64,000 bases of DNA, taken from contig OV277864.1 in assembly GCA_922989275.2 (NCBI GenBank), positions 52,823,550 to 52,887,549 of the forward strand, written 5' to 3'. The first letter of the stretch is position 1. Each line of letters opens with the position of its first letter. Source of the stretch: Gari tellinella. Lineage: Eukaryota; Mollusca; Bivalvia; Cardiida; Psammobiidae. The notes under the pieces were generated by a model, which made no database searches, was not told the origin of the DNA, and worked only from the letters and a program-made list of their open reading frames with translations. The translations under genes were made by a program, and so were the position numbers. Shown piece by piece: positions 33,332 to 44,573 of the stretch.

Positions 33332-33589
33332 TTAAAATGAGAATTTTAGCAATGCTTAGCGCGACTTTGTTTCTACTTACAAATTGATTGAATCCTGGTC
33401 AGACTACGTTTACCACTGATATTCAACTTGTGTTTAGTTTAAATACATAATAATATAAGCATGTGATTTTTCACAGACGACACATTTGCAGCAGACAAAT
33501 ATTCAGCATGTTAACGCAGCATCGTTAGTCGTATTCGTATCGTAGCAGTGTTAAATACCGTGCCGTACAAACCCAGCGTTCAATTCTAC

Positions 33590-33775
33590 AAGGCTCCCTA
33601 TCTACGACCACATTCAATTGAAGACAAAGATAGTGTGTGTGTTGATACGAGGGAGCTGTTATAGGACGGGGAAATTTATACTCTTTGAGTACCAAATAGG
33701 ATTTTCCAATAATGTGAACCCAGATCAGACGCCGATTAACGCAGATCAGATCTCTCTATAATTTTTTCAGTTTTG
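33590..33775 (+). mobile_element. Family D fragment
   Basis: GGCTCCCTATCTACGACC, then GAGGGAGCTGTTATAGGACG and a decayed core (CCCAGATCAGACGCCGATTA). The second half is absent. Confidence 0.6.
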
Positions 33776-33779
33776 TAAA

Positions 33780-35354
33780 TGCTGAGTGTTTCAATTTCTT
33801 CTTAAAGTAGTAGTTTTCTATTTTTTATAAATCATAGTATAATATGTTTAGCATAGTTACAATAGTTGTTCTTCTGTCACTTGCATGTATTTGTTATAGA
33901 TTGAATACATTATGTTATCCATGATTGTAGTAACTTATTGATAACCTGATGTGTAATGTATTTTGTAAGCGAATACTTGTCTCAAATGCTAATCTGTTTG
34001 TTGTATATTATTGTGTATTTTGTCCCAAAAGGTTTTTAAATACGGACACAAGATAAAAAGATGTTCCAGTATTTCAATTTCTCACATAAGTATCGCTGTT
34101 TTCTATAGCGAACAACGATGACGAATATCCTTATCTCTAACATGTGTAAGATCAATTTGATGACATCACTATAAACGTCACTTTTTATAACGGCGTTTTG
34201 ACGTCAACGGGGTTCCAAAAAATGCATATTGCTTTTACAATAGCTTAAATCGTTGGTAATTTAAGAAAAAGAATCTGTCGTCGATGTTTAAGACAAGTTG
34301 ATCTCAAACTCGCCAAGGCTCGCTTAATAACATTTCAATTCTAGACTAGTTTGAGATACGCTTGTCTTAAACATCGACTCATGACATATCCTATATATCA
34401 CTGCTATGTTTCTTTTGTTAAATGACAGTTGTATTGGTTTCCAAGAAAAAAAGGTTTTCATGTGATGGAACATTTTTGGATAGGTTTATGTTAAACCGCC
34501 TTTACTCTGTTGTCGATATAAACATTATTCATTTTATGGTAAACTTCCTGCCACTGATTATTTCGTTTCAATTTTCCTTCCCAGAACTTGTGATTAAGAT
34601 GAATACTTTTTATACAAACCCTTTTCTTTTTATCCTTGTAATTTAGTTTAGAAAAACTACAATTTTACCGAAAGCTGTGTTTCTGTTAATATCAATTTAC
34701 TTATTGTTGTGATTTCAAAATGGTCTTCTAGACAAGCAGTTGTAAGTACCCTAATACTACAGTGTTCAAAACTTAACATCTAAATATTGAACGCGAATAC
34801 GATTTCACCCATTATGAAAGGGGAAAGGGCCATATAATAAAGCCTAGAATAGTAGGTGACGAGTTGAAATATTGCACTAGTACAAGCATGTAACACTTGG
34901 AGATATTTACGCTCAACATCAGTGTGCACTAGCCTATTAAACCAAGAGCTGCAAAAAAGCGTGGGAAAATTATTGTTTTTATGGCAAATACTGTAGAAAA
35001 TGTTATACTTCTTTGTGTAAATGACCCAACCCCTGAATAAAAACCAACCAAAATACCACAACAAAAGCAAACCATTATAACTGTACAGTAGATTGAGAGA
35101 TGCCATGATCAAAATGAATTAGACTTTCTTAAAAAGGGATTCATTCAACGCTTATACGCACAAACCTCGGTCATTACTGAGCAAAACTTTCCCATATAAT
35201 TATCTTCAGCAGAAATTTGATAACTCTTATGTCAAGGTTTAAAAGTGGCTAATAACTTAACCGGCTATGCTGTAAACCCTTTGATCACTGAGTGATCGTC
35301 ATCTGTATAAACTGTAATATGTTCTCATTCATATCGTTGCTTTTCCTCTTTTCT
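33780..35354. other. No gene recognised; one inverted repeat
   Basis: AT-rich. Contains the hairpin at 34280-34378. The 110-codon minus-strand frame (34780-35112) is the longest in the window, hydrophobic in places, but matches nothing I know and has no partner exon I can identify. Confidence 0.4.
34280..34378. repeat. Inverted repeat, 33-nt arms
   Basis: GTCGATGTTTAAGACAAG then ATCTCAAACT pairs with AGTTTGAGAT then CTTGTCTTAAACATCGAC, with about four mismatches and a loop of about 33 nt. Not related to the other hairpins here. Confidence 0.75.
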
Positions 35355-35356
35355 TA

Positions 35357-35995
35357 GTGCTCCCTCCCTACAACAGCTTTCCGAACAATGATTGCTTCCT
35401 TACAACATTATTGCCGCAATTCCCAAACAAGAAAGTTATGTCTAAAGCTTTCACTGTTGCAATACTATATACATGTACTTAAATGTGTCGTCTTCTAATT
35501 GTCTCAAAATTACAGATTTCGCATTTTACAAAAGAAACATAAAAACGAGTGACAAACAGTTTGAATTCAGATCAGAGGCAGCGTTACGTGACGTCTTATC
35601 TAGGTTCAAACTGTTTGCATAATTACAGTGGATAATCTGTTATTCTTTCCCGATAAACGCGTTAACGCTAAAACTATTTTTTTTCTTTTACAAACAGTTT
35701 GAAGCCAGATCAGACGCCGGGTAACCCGGCGTCTGATCCGGCTCCAAACTGTTTGCCACCAAGATAAACATGAATTATCAGAATTGTCCAAAAAATGTTA
35801 TTTTCTATGTTTTAGTGCTTTGCGTTTTTGTACGTTTGCGTTTAAACGGGAAAGAATAACAGATTCTCCACTGTATGTACATTTTAAGATCAACACTCTG
35901 AGGGCATTACTGTTTTACTTCTTATAACAACTACCTCCGAACATCACACAAAATTGCTGTTTACTATTGGGTGTTGTTGTAGAGAGGGATCACTT
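35357..35995 (+). mobile_element. Family D MITE interrupted by family A
   Basis: Left end TAGTGCTCCCTCCCTACAAC; core at 35562-35618 with GAATTCAGATCAGAGGCAGC facing GACGTCTTATCTAGGTTCAA; right part GAACATCACACAAAATTGCT then GAGAGGGATCACTT. The D sequence is split at a TA by the A copy at 35626-35873. Confidence 0.78.
35626..35873 (+). mobile_element. Family A MITE, complete, nested in D
   Basis: TA at 35624-35625 and 35874-35875; ends CAGTGGATAATCTG and CAGATTCTCCACTG. Core at 35694-35755 is near perfect around GGGTAACCC (one TGAAG / CTCCA mismatch). A run of T and C in the left half (TTTTTTTTCTTTT) is a local expansion. Confidence 0.92.
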
Positions 35996-36094
35996 TACTC
36001 ACGCTTGAGAGATACGACCAGATCGGCACAGTTTCATTTTTGATCCTACGTTACAAGGCTTCCAATTGGGATCATCAGTATTTACTTGCAGTGT

Positions 36095-36672
36095 TTCCTT
36101 TTTATAACAACACCCAATGAGAGACAAATAATGTGGTCGTTGTTCGGTGGGAGTTGTTATAGGGAGGGGGAAAAGACTTGGCGTAGGTTTGAACCCCATT
36201 TAGACGCTAGGTAAAGCGGCTTTTGATCTGGTTTCAAAACGTATGTCACTCGTCTTTATGTTTTCCGACAAAATATCAAAAAGGTAACAACACTTTTAAC
36301 CCTTTCCCCCATAGAAGCGACTTTTAGCGTATTTAATTTATTCCTCCGCTGAAGAAAATAGTTCCGGTTTATACCCTCATGGCCAATTACCATTACAAAT
36401 ATTTTATATAGTCTAGCAGGTATTAGCCTAAAGCTGGTTGAAAGTAAAGCAGAATGCGCCCTAAGGCGCATTCTGCTTTACGTTCAACCTGCTTTAAGTA
36501 GTCACCTATCTTAAGTCCTAGAAATAAGCTATCAGGTAAAGGGTTAAGCAGACGATATTGCAGTAATGAAAGCGTTAGAAATAAATGTCTTGCATTGGGT
36601 GGAAAACAGCGGCGAGCATTGTTGTAAGAAGGGAATCGTTGTTTGGGAATGTCGTTGTATGGTGTGAGCATT
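36095..36672. mobile_element. Family D MITE interrupted by family B
   Basis: Left part AACACCCAATGAGAGACAAA and GGTGGGAGTTGTTATAGGGA; core at 36190-36245 decayed (CCCCATTTAGACGCTAGG); right part resumes after TTAA with GCAGACGATATTGCAG and GTTGTAAGAAGGGAATCG. The interruption falls exactly in the D sequence TTTAAAGCAGACGA. Confidence 0.75.
36300..36543 (+). mobile_element. Family B MITE, complete, nested in D
   Basis: TTAA at 36296-36299 and 36544-36547; ends CCCTTTCCCCCATAGAAGC and GCTATCAGGTAAAGGG. Core at about 36432-36497 is symmetrical around GCGCCCTAAGGCGC. Confidence 0.92.
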
Positions 36673-36674
36673 GA

Positions 36675-37772
36675 ACCTATTACATATCTGGTTTGAGTAT
36701 TTGCGTAGAGGACAAATACCGGTACTTTGAAGCAGGACACAGCTTGTAATGTTATAGGTCAGGTGGCGTGTATCATGTGCAGATGTCAAATCCGCTGCGA
36801 CTGATGGAGATGTCACCGGTGAAATAGTTTACTCACCCAAATACGGACAATTCAGACTCGGAAGAATATTTCTTTTAGATAAATTGCTACTGAAATATAC
36901 GTGCTTCGCCTAAAAGAAATATTGCATTGATTGGAATCCTTTACCAAAACCAACCCTGGCAAAATCGTGAACGTGTCTGTAGTCGGCAAAACATGAGCAA
37001 ATCAATGGTTGACAGTCTCGAGTAATCGCATACTTTGATGACCACCTATCGTAAGTAACATAATTTGTGTCTGACAGAATATTAACCTTAAGAGTTCTGA
37101 ACACGAGTTGGCTGACCAATTCCAAATAGTTTGTCTCCAGACCAAACGCCACAGAGCTCGGCACCTGATTTAGATTTCAAACTGTTTGACACTCATCTAT
37201 TTGTTCTCTCAATAATATTTTTCAAGATCGATGTTAAAGATAAACTGTAGACGACAATAGTTTTACAGACAATACAAAACTAGGAAAAGGGTTACTATAT
37301 GTCTGGAGTAGTATTAGCGTTGTACGGTGTATCATTTTAACGTTGTTTCCGTGGGTAATCGCAGGTATAATCGGTTTTGGTTCGATCGTCTCTCAAGTAT
37401 TAACATCAGTGAACAACTGTTACGGGCCACTTACATCAGCTCAAATGATTTATTGTCAATTAGCATCAGTGGATATAAGCACAAAAAGACCAATATTGAT
37501 GTGATATATACATATCCTTGCTTTGTCCTCGGTGTTTCTCTCTTTGAGCTGGCGTGTACAAAATTGTGTTTGATGTTCGTATTTAGGCGTTTTAGTCGTT
37601 TAACAATGTGGTCCTGAGTTTGGTTCATTTGTCTGTGTGTTCTTTTAACTTTTTCACCTCCAAATTTTGTAGTTTTTTTGTAACTATCCTATTACCATAA
37701 TTTCATACTCTTTCATACTATGGACAGCACACATGTTAGACCCTTTCATGGACATATTTATCATGAGTGCTT
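36675..37772. other. No gene; one decayed core
   Basis: At 37118-37195 CCAAATAGTTTGTCTCCAGA, then CCAAACGCCACAGAGC, then GATTTCAAACTGTTTGACAC is a core with a D-like flank. The 96-codon forward frame at 37327-37617 lacks a recognised motif. Confidence 0.4.
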
Positions 37773-37774
37773 TT

Positions 37775-37977
37775 ACCCTATCGCCGCCATATTGTCGTCT
37801 GCTTCAATATTGTTGTCTGCAATATCGTTTCAAACTAAGATAAACGGCAATATGACTGACGAAATTTCGAAACAAGTGTGAAACTTTTAGGTCCTGATCA
37901 ATCGTCGCGTTACACGGCATCTGATAAGGACCCAAACTGTTTGCAAACAAACTATGGCGTCATAGAGAGTGAAACGG
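37775..37977 (-). mobile_element. Family C MITE
   Basis: Left end decayed (TTTTACCCTATCGCCGCC); TTAA at 37978-37981. Core at 37885-37942: GGTCCTGATCAATCGTCGCG facing CACGGCATCTGATAAGGACC, with the GGTCC/GGACC arm change on both sides. Confidence 0.78.
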
Positions 37978-38028
37978 TTAAGAATTCAATAAAAGGTAAA
38001 ATGACTGACTAAACGTCGACATTGTTTT

Positions 38029-39112
38029 TAAAAGGCCCGTATTTCGATCAGACGCCGTTTATGTCGAAGCCTTATCAGAATTCGAACTGTTGGCAACACC
38101 CGCGAAAGTTAATAAATAGTAAAGAATGGCACACGGGTTCAAACATAAATAGTCCTCGACTTGAACTACTCTTTTCGTTTACCGAGCAATGAGAAATTAT
38201 TTCTGAGGTTATAGGAATACTCTCTTTTTGCAATCCAACAACATTACAATATATTACGTTGCGATATAACTATATTGAGCTAATACTTGTAGGTAAATAT
38301 ATATTCTGATGTTGTCAGTTATAATTAATCAAATACGTGTATTTAAATAAGGTTTTACATGATATAAGTCGAAGTGACGTTCGACAAGTATTAACTTGTC
38401 AGAACTTGATAATTCAGCCAGACTTATATCCAAAAACGTTACGTAATAGTTTCGGAGTAATAACCAAATATGGGTTTTCCATTATTATTTACAGTTCCAA
38501 CGCAAAAGAAACATTAGCTAAGCTATACTCCAATAATGATGAATTGTATCCGCATACTGAAAAAAGGAATTAAACTATAATGCAATAGTTGCTGAGAAAT
38601 ATGAATTAGGAATAACATATATGTTCAATTGAAATAAGTGATGGCATGACATTTGTTTAGAGGGAATATAGTAAATAAGAACATAAGGCGTATTACCCTG
38701 CAGCATTTTGTACACCATGTGTGCGTAGATATCGCATATTCTGTACCTTAGGTTGGTATACACAGTCAGATATTGTGTTAAATGAAAGTGTATGTAATAC
38801 TGCTTAGCAAATTCCTATAGATGTATTTTGAGTGTCACACACTCAATACCCAGCCAGCTGTGGCTGGTATGGGTCTACACTGTTTGCAATGCAACACTTC
38901 TGGTTTAATCATGGCAAGGTTTACACATGAGTTGATACATATTGGTTTTGTCATTTGAGCGATTATTTGTTCAAGTGTTAGTGTCTTATAACAGGAATTC
39001 TGTTCGAAACCCCTGTAATTCAAATTTAAATAGAGCGTGTATTTGTATTGTTTCAAATCGTTTGAACTATCTATAGTGAGCATCGAATTCAAGACTTTTA
39101 CTCAGGGTCAAT
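38029..39112. other. Decayed core, otherwise nothing recognised
   Basis: A core relic at 38030-38100 (TTTCGATCAGACGCCG then CTTATCAGAATTCGAACTG) and an H-like core relic at 38835-38890 (CAGCCAGCTGTGGCTGG, then GGGTCTACACTGTTTGC). Remaining sequence is AT-rich. Confidence 0.45.
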
Positions 39113-39244
39113 GCTTATAAAATGTTTGACTTAAGTCTGACTTAGTTCTCAAGCATTTGATTGGTCAGATTCGAGCCTAGGCTCAAATCTGACCAATCAA
39201 ATGCTTGAGAATGCATTATTACTCAACTCAAACGCTTTATAAGC
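39113..39244. repeat. 132-bp hairpin with 31-nt near-perfect inner stem
   Basis: The inner palindrome 39146-39211 has arms from TTCTCAAGCATTTGATTGG to GAGC, one mismatch and a CTAG centre. The stem resumes further out (GCTTATAAAATGTTTGA against TCAAACGCTTTATAAGC). A decayed relative of the inner part is at about 62287-62350. Confidence 0.85.
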
Positions 39245-39480
39245 GCTGGGCCAGTCCTCATTTGCTCAAAGAAACTACCCGAAATAAATCTAATATCGAT
39301 GGGTATTATCAGTTCTTTATCATTGAAACTCGATTAATTTTGACAACTTTATTAGATAAAACTAGGAAATTATTTGAAATAATCAATTTTTGGCGAGTAA
39401 ACATTACATTCTGACGTCAATATGGCAGTCAGAAACTACTTGAAGCTACTCTTATTTTATTGCGTGTATACTGTAAAACC

Positions 39481-39716
39481 GGTTTTATTCGCGATAATAT
39501 AATTTTCGCGTTAATTCGCGAATTTCTCTAGTTTTGAAAATAGGTGACTTCTTAAAGCAGGTTGAAAGTAAAGCTGGATGTGCCTAAAGGCACATTCTGC
39601 TTTACTTTCAGCCTGCGTTAAGCTACCACCTGCTAGCAATATTGCATGATGTCGCGAATTAATACAAAATCACATTACGCGAAAGTTTCATGACGCGAAA
39701 AATTCCTGTTTTACAG
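39481..39716. mobile_element. Family E MITE containing a family B core
   Basis: TA at 39479-39480 and 39717-39718. Ends CTGTAAAACCGG and CCTGTTTTACAG, followed inwards by repeated TTCGCG blocks on both sides. The centre (about 39530-39645) is a family B core with arms TAAAGCAGGTTGAAAGTAAA and CTTTACTTTCAGCCTGCG, but the B terminal repeats are absent. Confidence 0.85.
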
Positions 39717-40266
39717 TAATAATTTCCGTACCAGAATAGTGCAGATGAATCCGTTGCCGTTGAAAAAAGCTTAATTTAGATTGTTTAATGAAAGTTAAAT
39801 ATCATATGTATAGAAAATCTCCAAAAATGTTCAAATATTCAAATGTTTAAATCGTTTGCAACATTAGGGTTAAGTACAAAAACAATGTTTGTCAGGCACT
39901 TTCCAGTGTAATTCGCTCTCAAGTACTTTGACGTAATACGACATTTACAGTTAACAGTACTTGGCTGTATGTCACATCAGACTAGCAATGTAAAGCAATT
40001 TTATTATGTTTCTATCGATGTGTAGAGCTCTCTCAGTTAGATAAATTTCATCTGCGTCACAGTTAATATCATCACTAGTGATTATATCACTTTTGCAGTG
40101 ACGATATAGTTTTTGTCGTCACGAGTAAATAATGTATTTTATTATACCTCACTCGATTTATCTACTATATAGCCTAATGTGACGTCGGAAGGTGACAATC
40201 CGTAGTGTTACATGGCTAACATCACAAATCGGCCCGCATAACATCACCGATCGGCCCGCATGATTG
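39717..40266. other. No recognised feature
   Basis: AT-rich. Near 40200-40265 two adjacent similar segments containing ATCACNNATCGGCCCGCAT form a short direct repeat. Confidence 0.4.
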
Positions 40267-40457
40267 CAGGGCTGCCATAACTCCGGATTTTCCGAAATTT
40301 TCTAAATTTTATCCCATCAGATGACAGGCTGAAAATAAAGTATAATATGCCTTTAGGCGCATTCTGTTTTACTTTGAACCTGTTTTAAGTAATCACACTT
40401 GAAAAATAGAAATCTTGGAAATCTTAGGATTTTCATGATCAATTTATGGCAGCCCTG
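40267..40457. mobile_element. Family F MITE containing a family B core
   Basis: Ends CAGGGCTGCCATAA and TTATGGCAGCCCTG, 14 bp exact. Inner segments TCCGGATTTTCCGAAA and CTTGGAAATCTTAGGATTTT. The centre is a decayed B core (GACAGGCTGAAAATAAAG / TTTTACTTTGAACCTG). No clear target duplication. Confidence 0.85.
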
Positions 40458-42067
40458 TATTCGAACCGGGTTTTAGTACGCCTAGGTTCAGAAAAAGGAA
40501 GAATCAAAACGCTTTTAGTGAAGTAACGGCAATGAACTGGAAAAGTGAGTCGATTCAAATTTGAAAAGTTATACAATCGAAATGAAATGGACCATACTTT
40601 ACGCTTCATCTCATGATATAAGATTTTAAAACAATCGACTACAAAGTGTCACCAGTTTTCGCGTTGCTAATAAATGTCGTTCATTATTTTGGAACAGTTT
40701 CTTTACTCACTCCTTAGATTCAAACCCTGCATCCTGTTCAATATTTATGTCGAAATTTGCTTCTAAATCTGACATTCTGCGTTGTCTATTACATGTAGCC
40801 TACCTAAAGTATCTGTCAACTTGTTGCTAGAGTGCCGTATTGCTAAAAGTAGAATAAGACAGACAGAATTGGAGACGACTGTAGAATGGTCTATAACAGC
40901 GTAGAGCTATATGTGAATACAAATAACGAATGGATGTGTTTGTAAACTTTTTGTTGGTAATATTTATTCAGAATAAAGGTTTGTTGCTTGCAATTTGATT
41001 TTTTTAATTTTTAAAAACACGTCAATATACAAACTTTATATACAACTTAAATCGACGTAACGTGACCTGTGTTCGTGGTCTAGCGGTATGATGGCCGACT
41101 CTGCCCACGGCGGTCCGAGTTCGAATCCCGATCGGTCCAAACTTTTTTTTTTCATTTTTTGTGTGGATACCAAATGGTTAATAAACATATTGATTGTGTT
41201 TTTGCGTCTAGAAATTAACTTCTCCGTTATTTGTTTTTAGTACTGAAAATAAAATAGTTTCGATACATGTATTCGCGATCGTTGTTCTGTATTGAAAACA
41301 GTGGTAATTAGATCTAAATTGTTCGGTTGACATTACTTGCCTCGGGTGACCAATCCGTTCTCTCACCCTCTGTGAGATGTGATATTTATATAGTGTGCGT
41401 TTCTCTTTAAAACGTTATTGAAACATATTTTAAATATAAAACATTAATTCCTTTGGATTGATATGAAAAATATACATTATTCGAATAGGTTGTTATCCGG
41501 TTAAAATACTCCTCCCGTTACGTAACACAATGTAGATAAAAACCCAACCCAAATAAATGGATTATCCTCTATACACCAGCTGAAGAAATTAATTAACATG
41601 AATGAGCGCAATGACTTAAATTGAAAATTCTTGGATTTAAACTTACTTTTGGTATACTTTAAATTGTATACTATAATTGGAGATCACTACTTTGTATGTA
41701 ACCAATGTCCGAACTAGCTCCTGTTTAAACTGCAATAAACTGCAATAAACGCATAACCATCGAAATTTCCTGTAGTAAAGGAAAAGGACATTTTCAGTGT
41801 TCTGTAATCAGTATGGTGCCTAAAAAGACGAAAGTTACTCTGAACAAACCCAAATATTTCGGACATCTTTAGTCGAATTTGTTTTGAATGAATAACATGT
41901 TTAGTTCATGTACCTACGGCATTCATGGTTTGAGACAAAACCTAAACACGAAGAAATGAAATAACTATATGTGTTTGGTGTGAACGAAGTACTAAAGTGA
42001 TACTCATATTTGTCAAAAACTATATTATACGATGCATCCGCTGTATCTTTACTATGTACTCGTTTTA
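40458..42067. other. No gene besides the tRNA-like sequence
   Basis: AT-rich; the only recognisable object is the tRNA-like unit at 41064-41152. Confidence 0.4.
41064..41152 (+). tRNA. tRNA-like sequence with Pol III terminator, probably pseudogene or SINE head
   Basis: Internal promoter boxes are good: box A TGGTCTAGCGG at 41076-41086 and box B AGTTCGAATCC at 41118-41128, at normal spacing. A run of ten T at 41143-41152 would end Pol III transcription. The D-arm region (TGGTCTAGCGGTATGAT) looks like tRNA-Pro. The anticodon region forms only GCCG/CGGC with a ten-base loop ACTCTGCCCA, so no anticodon can be read. The 3' segment CGGTC could pair with GACC at 41064 only if about five extra bases lie between acceptor strand and D arm. 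Probably not a working tRNA. Confidence 0.5.
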
Positions 42068-42069
42068 TG

Positions 42070-42429
42070 TAGTGATCCCATTCTACAACAACATCAAATG
42101 GGAGATAATGATGATGCGTGTTGTTCGGGGAGAAATTTAAAGTGAGAGAAAGTTAATACTCTTAATATTCTTAGAGTGTTGAGCACGACTTTGCTTATAT
42201 TTGCAAACAGTTGCATTTAGATTAACCGCCGCGTTACGCAGCGTCTGATATTGTTTTAAACTTTTTGTATGTCTTTGTTACCTAGTAACATTCTCTGACG
42301 ACAATAGTATGCAAATGTTTTGCAGCAGTGGAAGGGTTAGACATACTTGTCTTATTCGGTAAACAGCGGCAAGCATTGTTATAAGGAGGGAATCATTGTT
42401 CGGAGGACCGTTGTTGGGAGGAAAAACTG
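42070..42429 (-). mobile_element. Family D MITE
   Basis: Left part GTGATCCCATTCTACAAC; core at 42203-42267 decayed (GATTAACCGCCGCGTTACGC then AGCGTCTGAT); then GCAGCAGTGGAAGGGTTAGA and GGAGGGAATCATTGTTCGGA; right end GGAGGAAAAACTG before TA. Confidence 0.78.
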
Positions 42430-42777
42430 TAGTTAGATGAAATGAACGTTTGATAGTATTGTGTTGTAGCATTATCTAACGACTGGCTTTTGTTCATTAC
42501 ATTCTCGATATGCCTAGAGATGTATTCGTACAATGGAAAAGACACAATTATTTTCCGATAGACGTATTTACATTTATATCATTTATGTCCATTGAAGAAA
42601 GTTGGATGCCAGATCGGACACTGACAGTACTCCAGCATATGCTCAGGATCTTAACTGAATGTAACTCAGATTTAACAAACATCAAAAATATTGTTTTCAA
42701 AAAATCTTTTTTCATGTTTTTGCATTATATCAATGTGCCATTCTCGGGATTGTTGATGCTCAATAAATAGGTAACAC
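42430..42777. other. Family A left-half fragment, otherwise nothing
   Basis: TACAATGGAAAAGACACAAT at about 42529 continues as a decayed family A left half to about 42630 (GTTGGATGCCAGATCGGACA). Confidence 0.45.
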
Positions 42778-42781
42778 TTAA

Positions 42782-42977
42782 CCCAATTGTGCTCATGTTC
42801 CAATATATGGGACATAGGCAAACAGTGTAGACTCTGATCAGAGTCTACACTGTTTGCTGATAGGAATTTCAGTATAAAACAAAATAATAATGAAAATTTG
42901 GACATGTTGGCATCCCTTTGATAAAACATGGACTAATTCAATATAAAACATGGAATAATCTATTAGGCGCAATGGGG
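42782..42977 (+). mobile_element. Family G MITE, short core
   Basis: TTAA at 42778-42781 and 42978-42981. Left end CCCAATTGTGCTCATG, then CCAATATATGGGACATAGG. The core is a perfect 40-bp palindrome GCAAACAGTGTAGACTCTGA meeting its complement at TGATCA; the GACGCCG centre is missing. Confidence 0.88.
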
Positions 42978-43025
42978 TTAATGTTTGCGTCGGTACGCCT
43001 AGTATTGATCACCCGTTGCAAATTT

Positions 43026-43186
43026 TGTCGAAACTCGATACTTCGAATTCGCTGAAATCAGCCTTACCAGTATTTCAAAAGTTAAATTACGATTGCTCGA
43101 TCTCGCTTAAATCGAATTGGCAATTCAAAGTTAAAACGTGACGTCACCACTAAACCAAGTTCAAGTTATCCAGTTTCGACTGTCTT
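43026..43186. mobile_element. Family I MITE, degenerate
   Basis: GTCGAAACTCGATACTTCGA at left and CAAGTTATCCAGTTTCGACTG at right; inner AAAGTTAAAACGTGACG. Confidence 0.6.
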
Positions 43187-43189
43187 GTT

Positions 43190-44573
43190 AAAATCAATCA
43201 GACGCCATATAACCTGTCGTCGGATGAGGCTCTATAAACATTTTGTAGTTAAGAATAGCTTAATGCGCAATCGTTGATGAAATGCTGGTCTTTTGCTTTA
43301 TGCGATTGTAAAAGGGTATCCAATAAGTAAATGTTATAAACTTTATTAGAAATTTGAACCATTAGGTATTATGCTAGGTAAACAAAATTTAAATAAATGT
43401 CGACGACTTCTGCATTTCTGTCGTCCATCATGTATCAGGTACTTAAAGTGTTTTCGATCTGGTAAAACTATTTTGTTACACAAGGCAATCCATTCGATTA
43501 AAACGATTATGACGGCTGATACATGCACGGTTTATTGGTTTGTTTTCCAACCATTACAGGCACCTTCAGATTCACCATATAACAAATACCCATTCGGGAA
43601 AAAAGCAATCATTACAGTCAAACAATGAGGGTATAAAATGATGTTTTGCGGGATGGATTTGCTGAAATGTAGTCATATATGTTTCAGATCTGTTGATAAG
43701 GGAATATATAATATATTGTCTTAACGTAATGCTCTTTTTTGTGAATCGTTTATACAGAGTATGTGTTTTATAATGTCTTTATATAACACAAACAATCATT
43801 ATATTCGCTGATAGTGTCCGTAGTCGACTTAAATGTCAATCTTCAGTGATTTTACTTCAACAATTCCCCTGTTTGATGACTACATCCAACTGATAGCATC
43901 GAGAGTGTCTTATATAATATAAGTATTCGTCTAGCCTGACATAATAATGCGTTGTTTATCAATTTGATGCCGTTTTTACCATTCATCAGCTCACTCGAAA
44001 CTATTATGTGATGATCTTTTTTTACCTAATCAGACATCGATTCGTAATTCGCATCTTATACTGTAAACAAAAATATATCAATAATTTCTTTAACTAAAAA
44101 CAAAATAATATTAGTAATACATATATAATGTTTTATAGTATAATATAAAAACAACCCAGATCATACAAAGTGGTTTGTATTCTACATTTGCGATGTATCT
44201 AAGTGATTAAGCTAGATTAACGCGGAAATGAAGGTTTGTTCCATATTATTAGACGAGTTCCAGTGCGATAGGTATTGATCAAGACGGACTGGTTTGCTTT
44301 ACACTCTAGTCATTAATGTGCAAATGTACCAAAGAAAAAACGTCAAATTCAGAATAAAGCAAATTAGACTGTATAGCCAATTGCCATCTGATCTGAAACT
44401 AAAACGTTTACCAGATTAACATGCTCAAATCGAGCTAATGGTTTTTGTTTCAAATGTTCATGATTGTACTAAAACAATTGCAAACATTTAGTAGCCAGAT
44501 CAGACATTTAGTAGCACAGTGTCTGATCAAGAAATTAACCGATTGCCACTTACATGTAAACTAATCCTTTCGC
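43190..44573. other. No gene recognised; decayed cores
   Basis: Core relics near 43195-43245 (ATCAGACGCCATATAACC) and 44478-44530 (GCCAGATCAGACATTTAG then GTGTCTGATC). AT-rich otherwise. Confidence 0.4.

Noticed and set aside
34780..35112. Longest open frame in the window (110 codons, minus strand)
   Set aside because: No domain or family pattern that I recognise, AT-rich composition like the surroundings, and a frame of this size is expected by chance in 64 kb. No splice-linked partner seen.
33780..35354. Promoter or gene start around TATA-like sequences
   Set aside because: TATA-like strings are everywhere in this AT-rich window and none is placed before a credible open frame.
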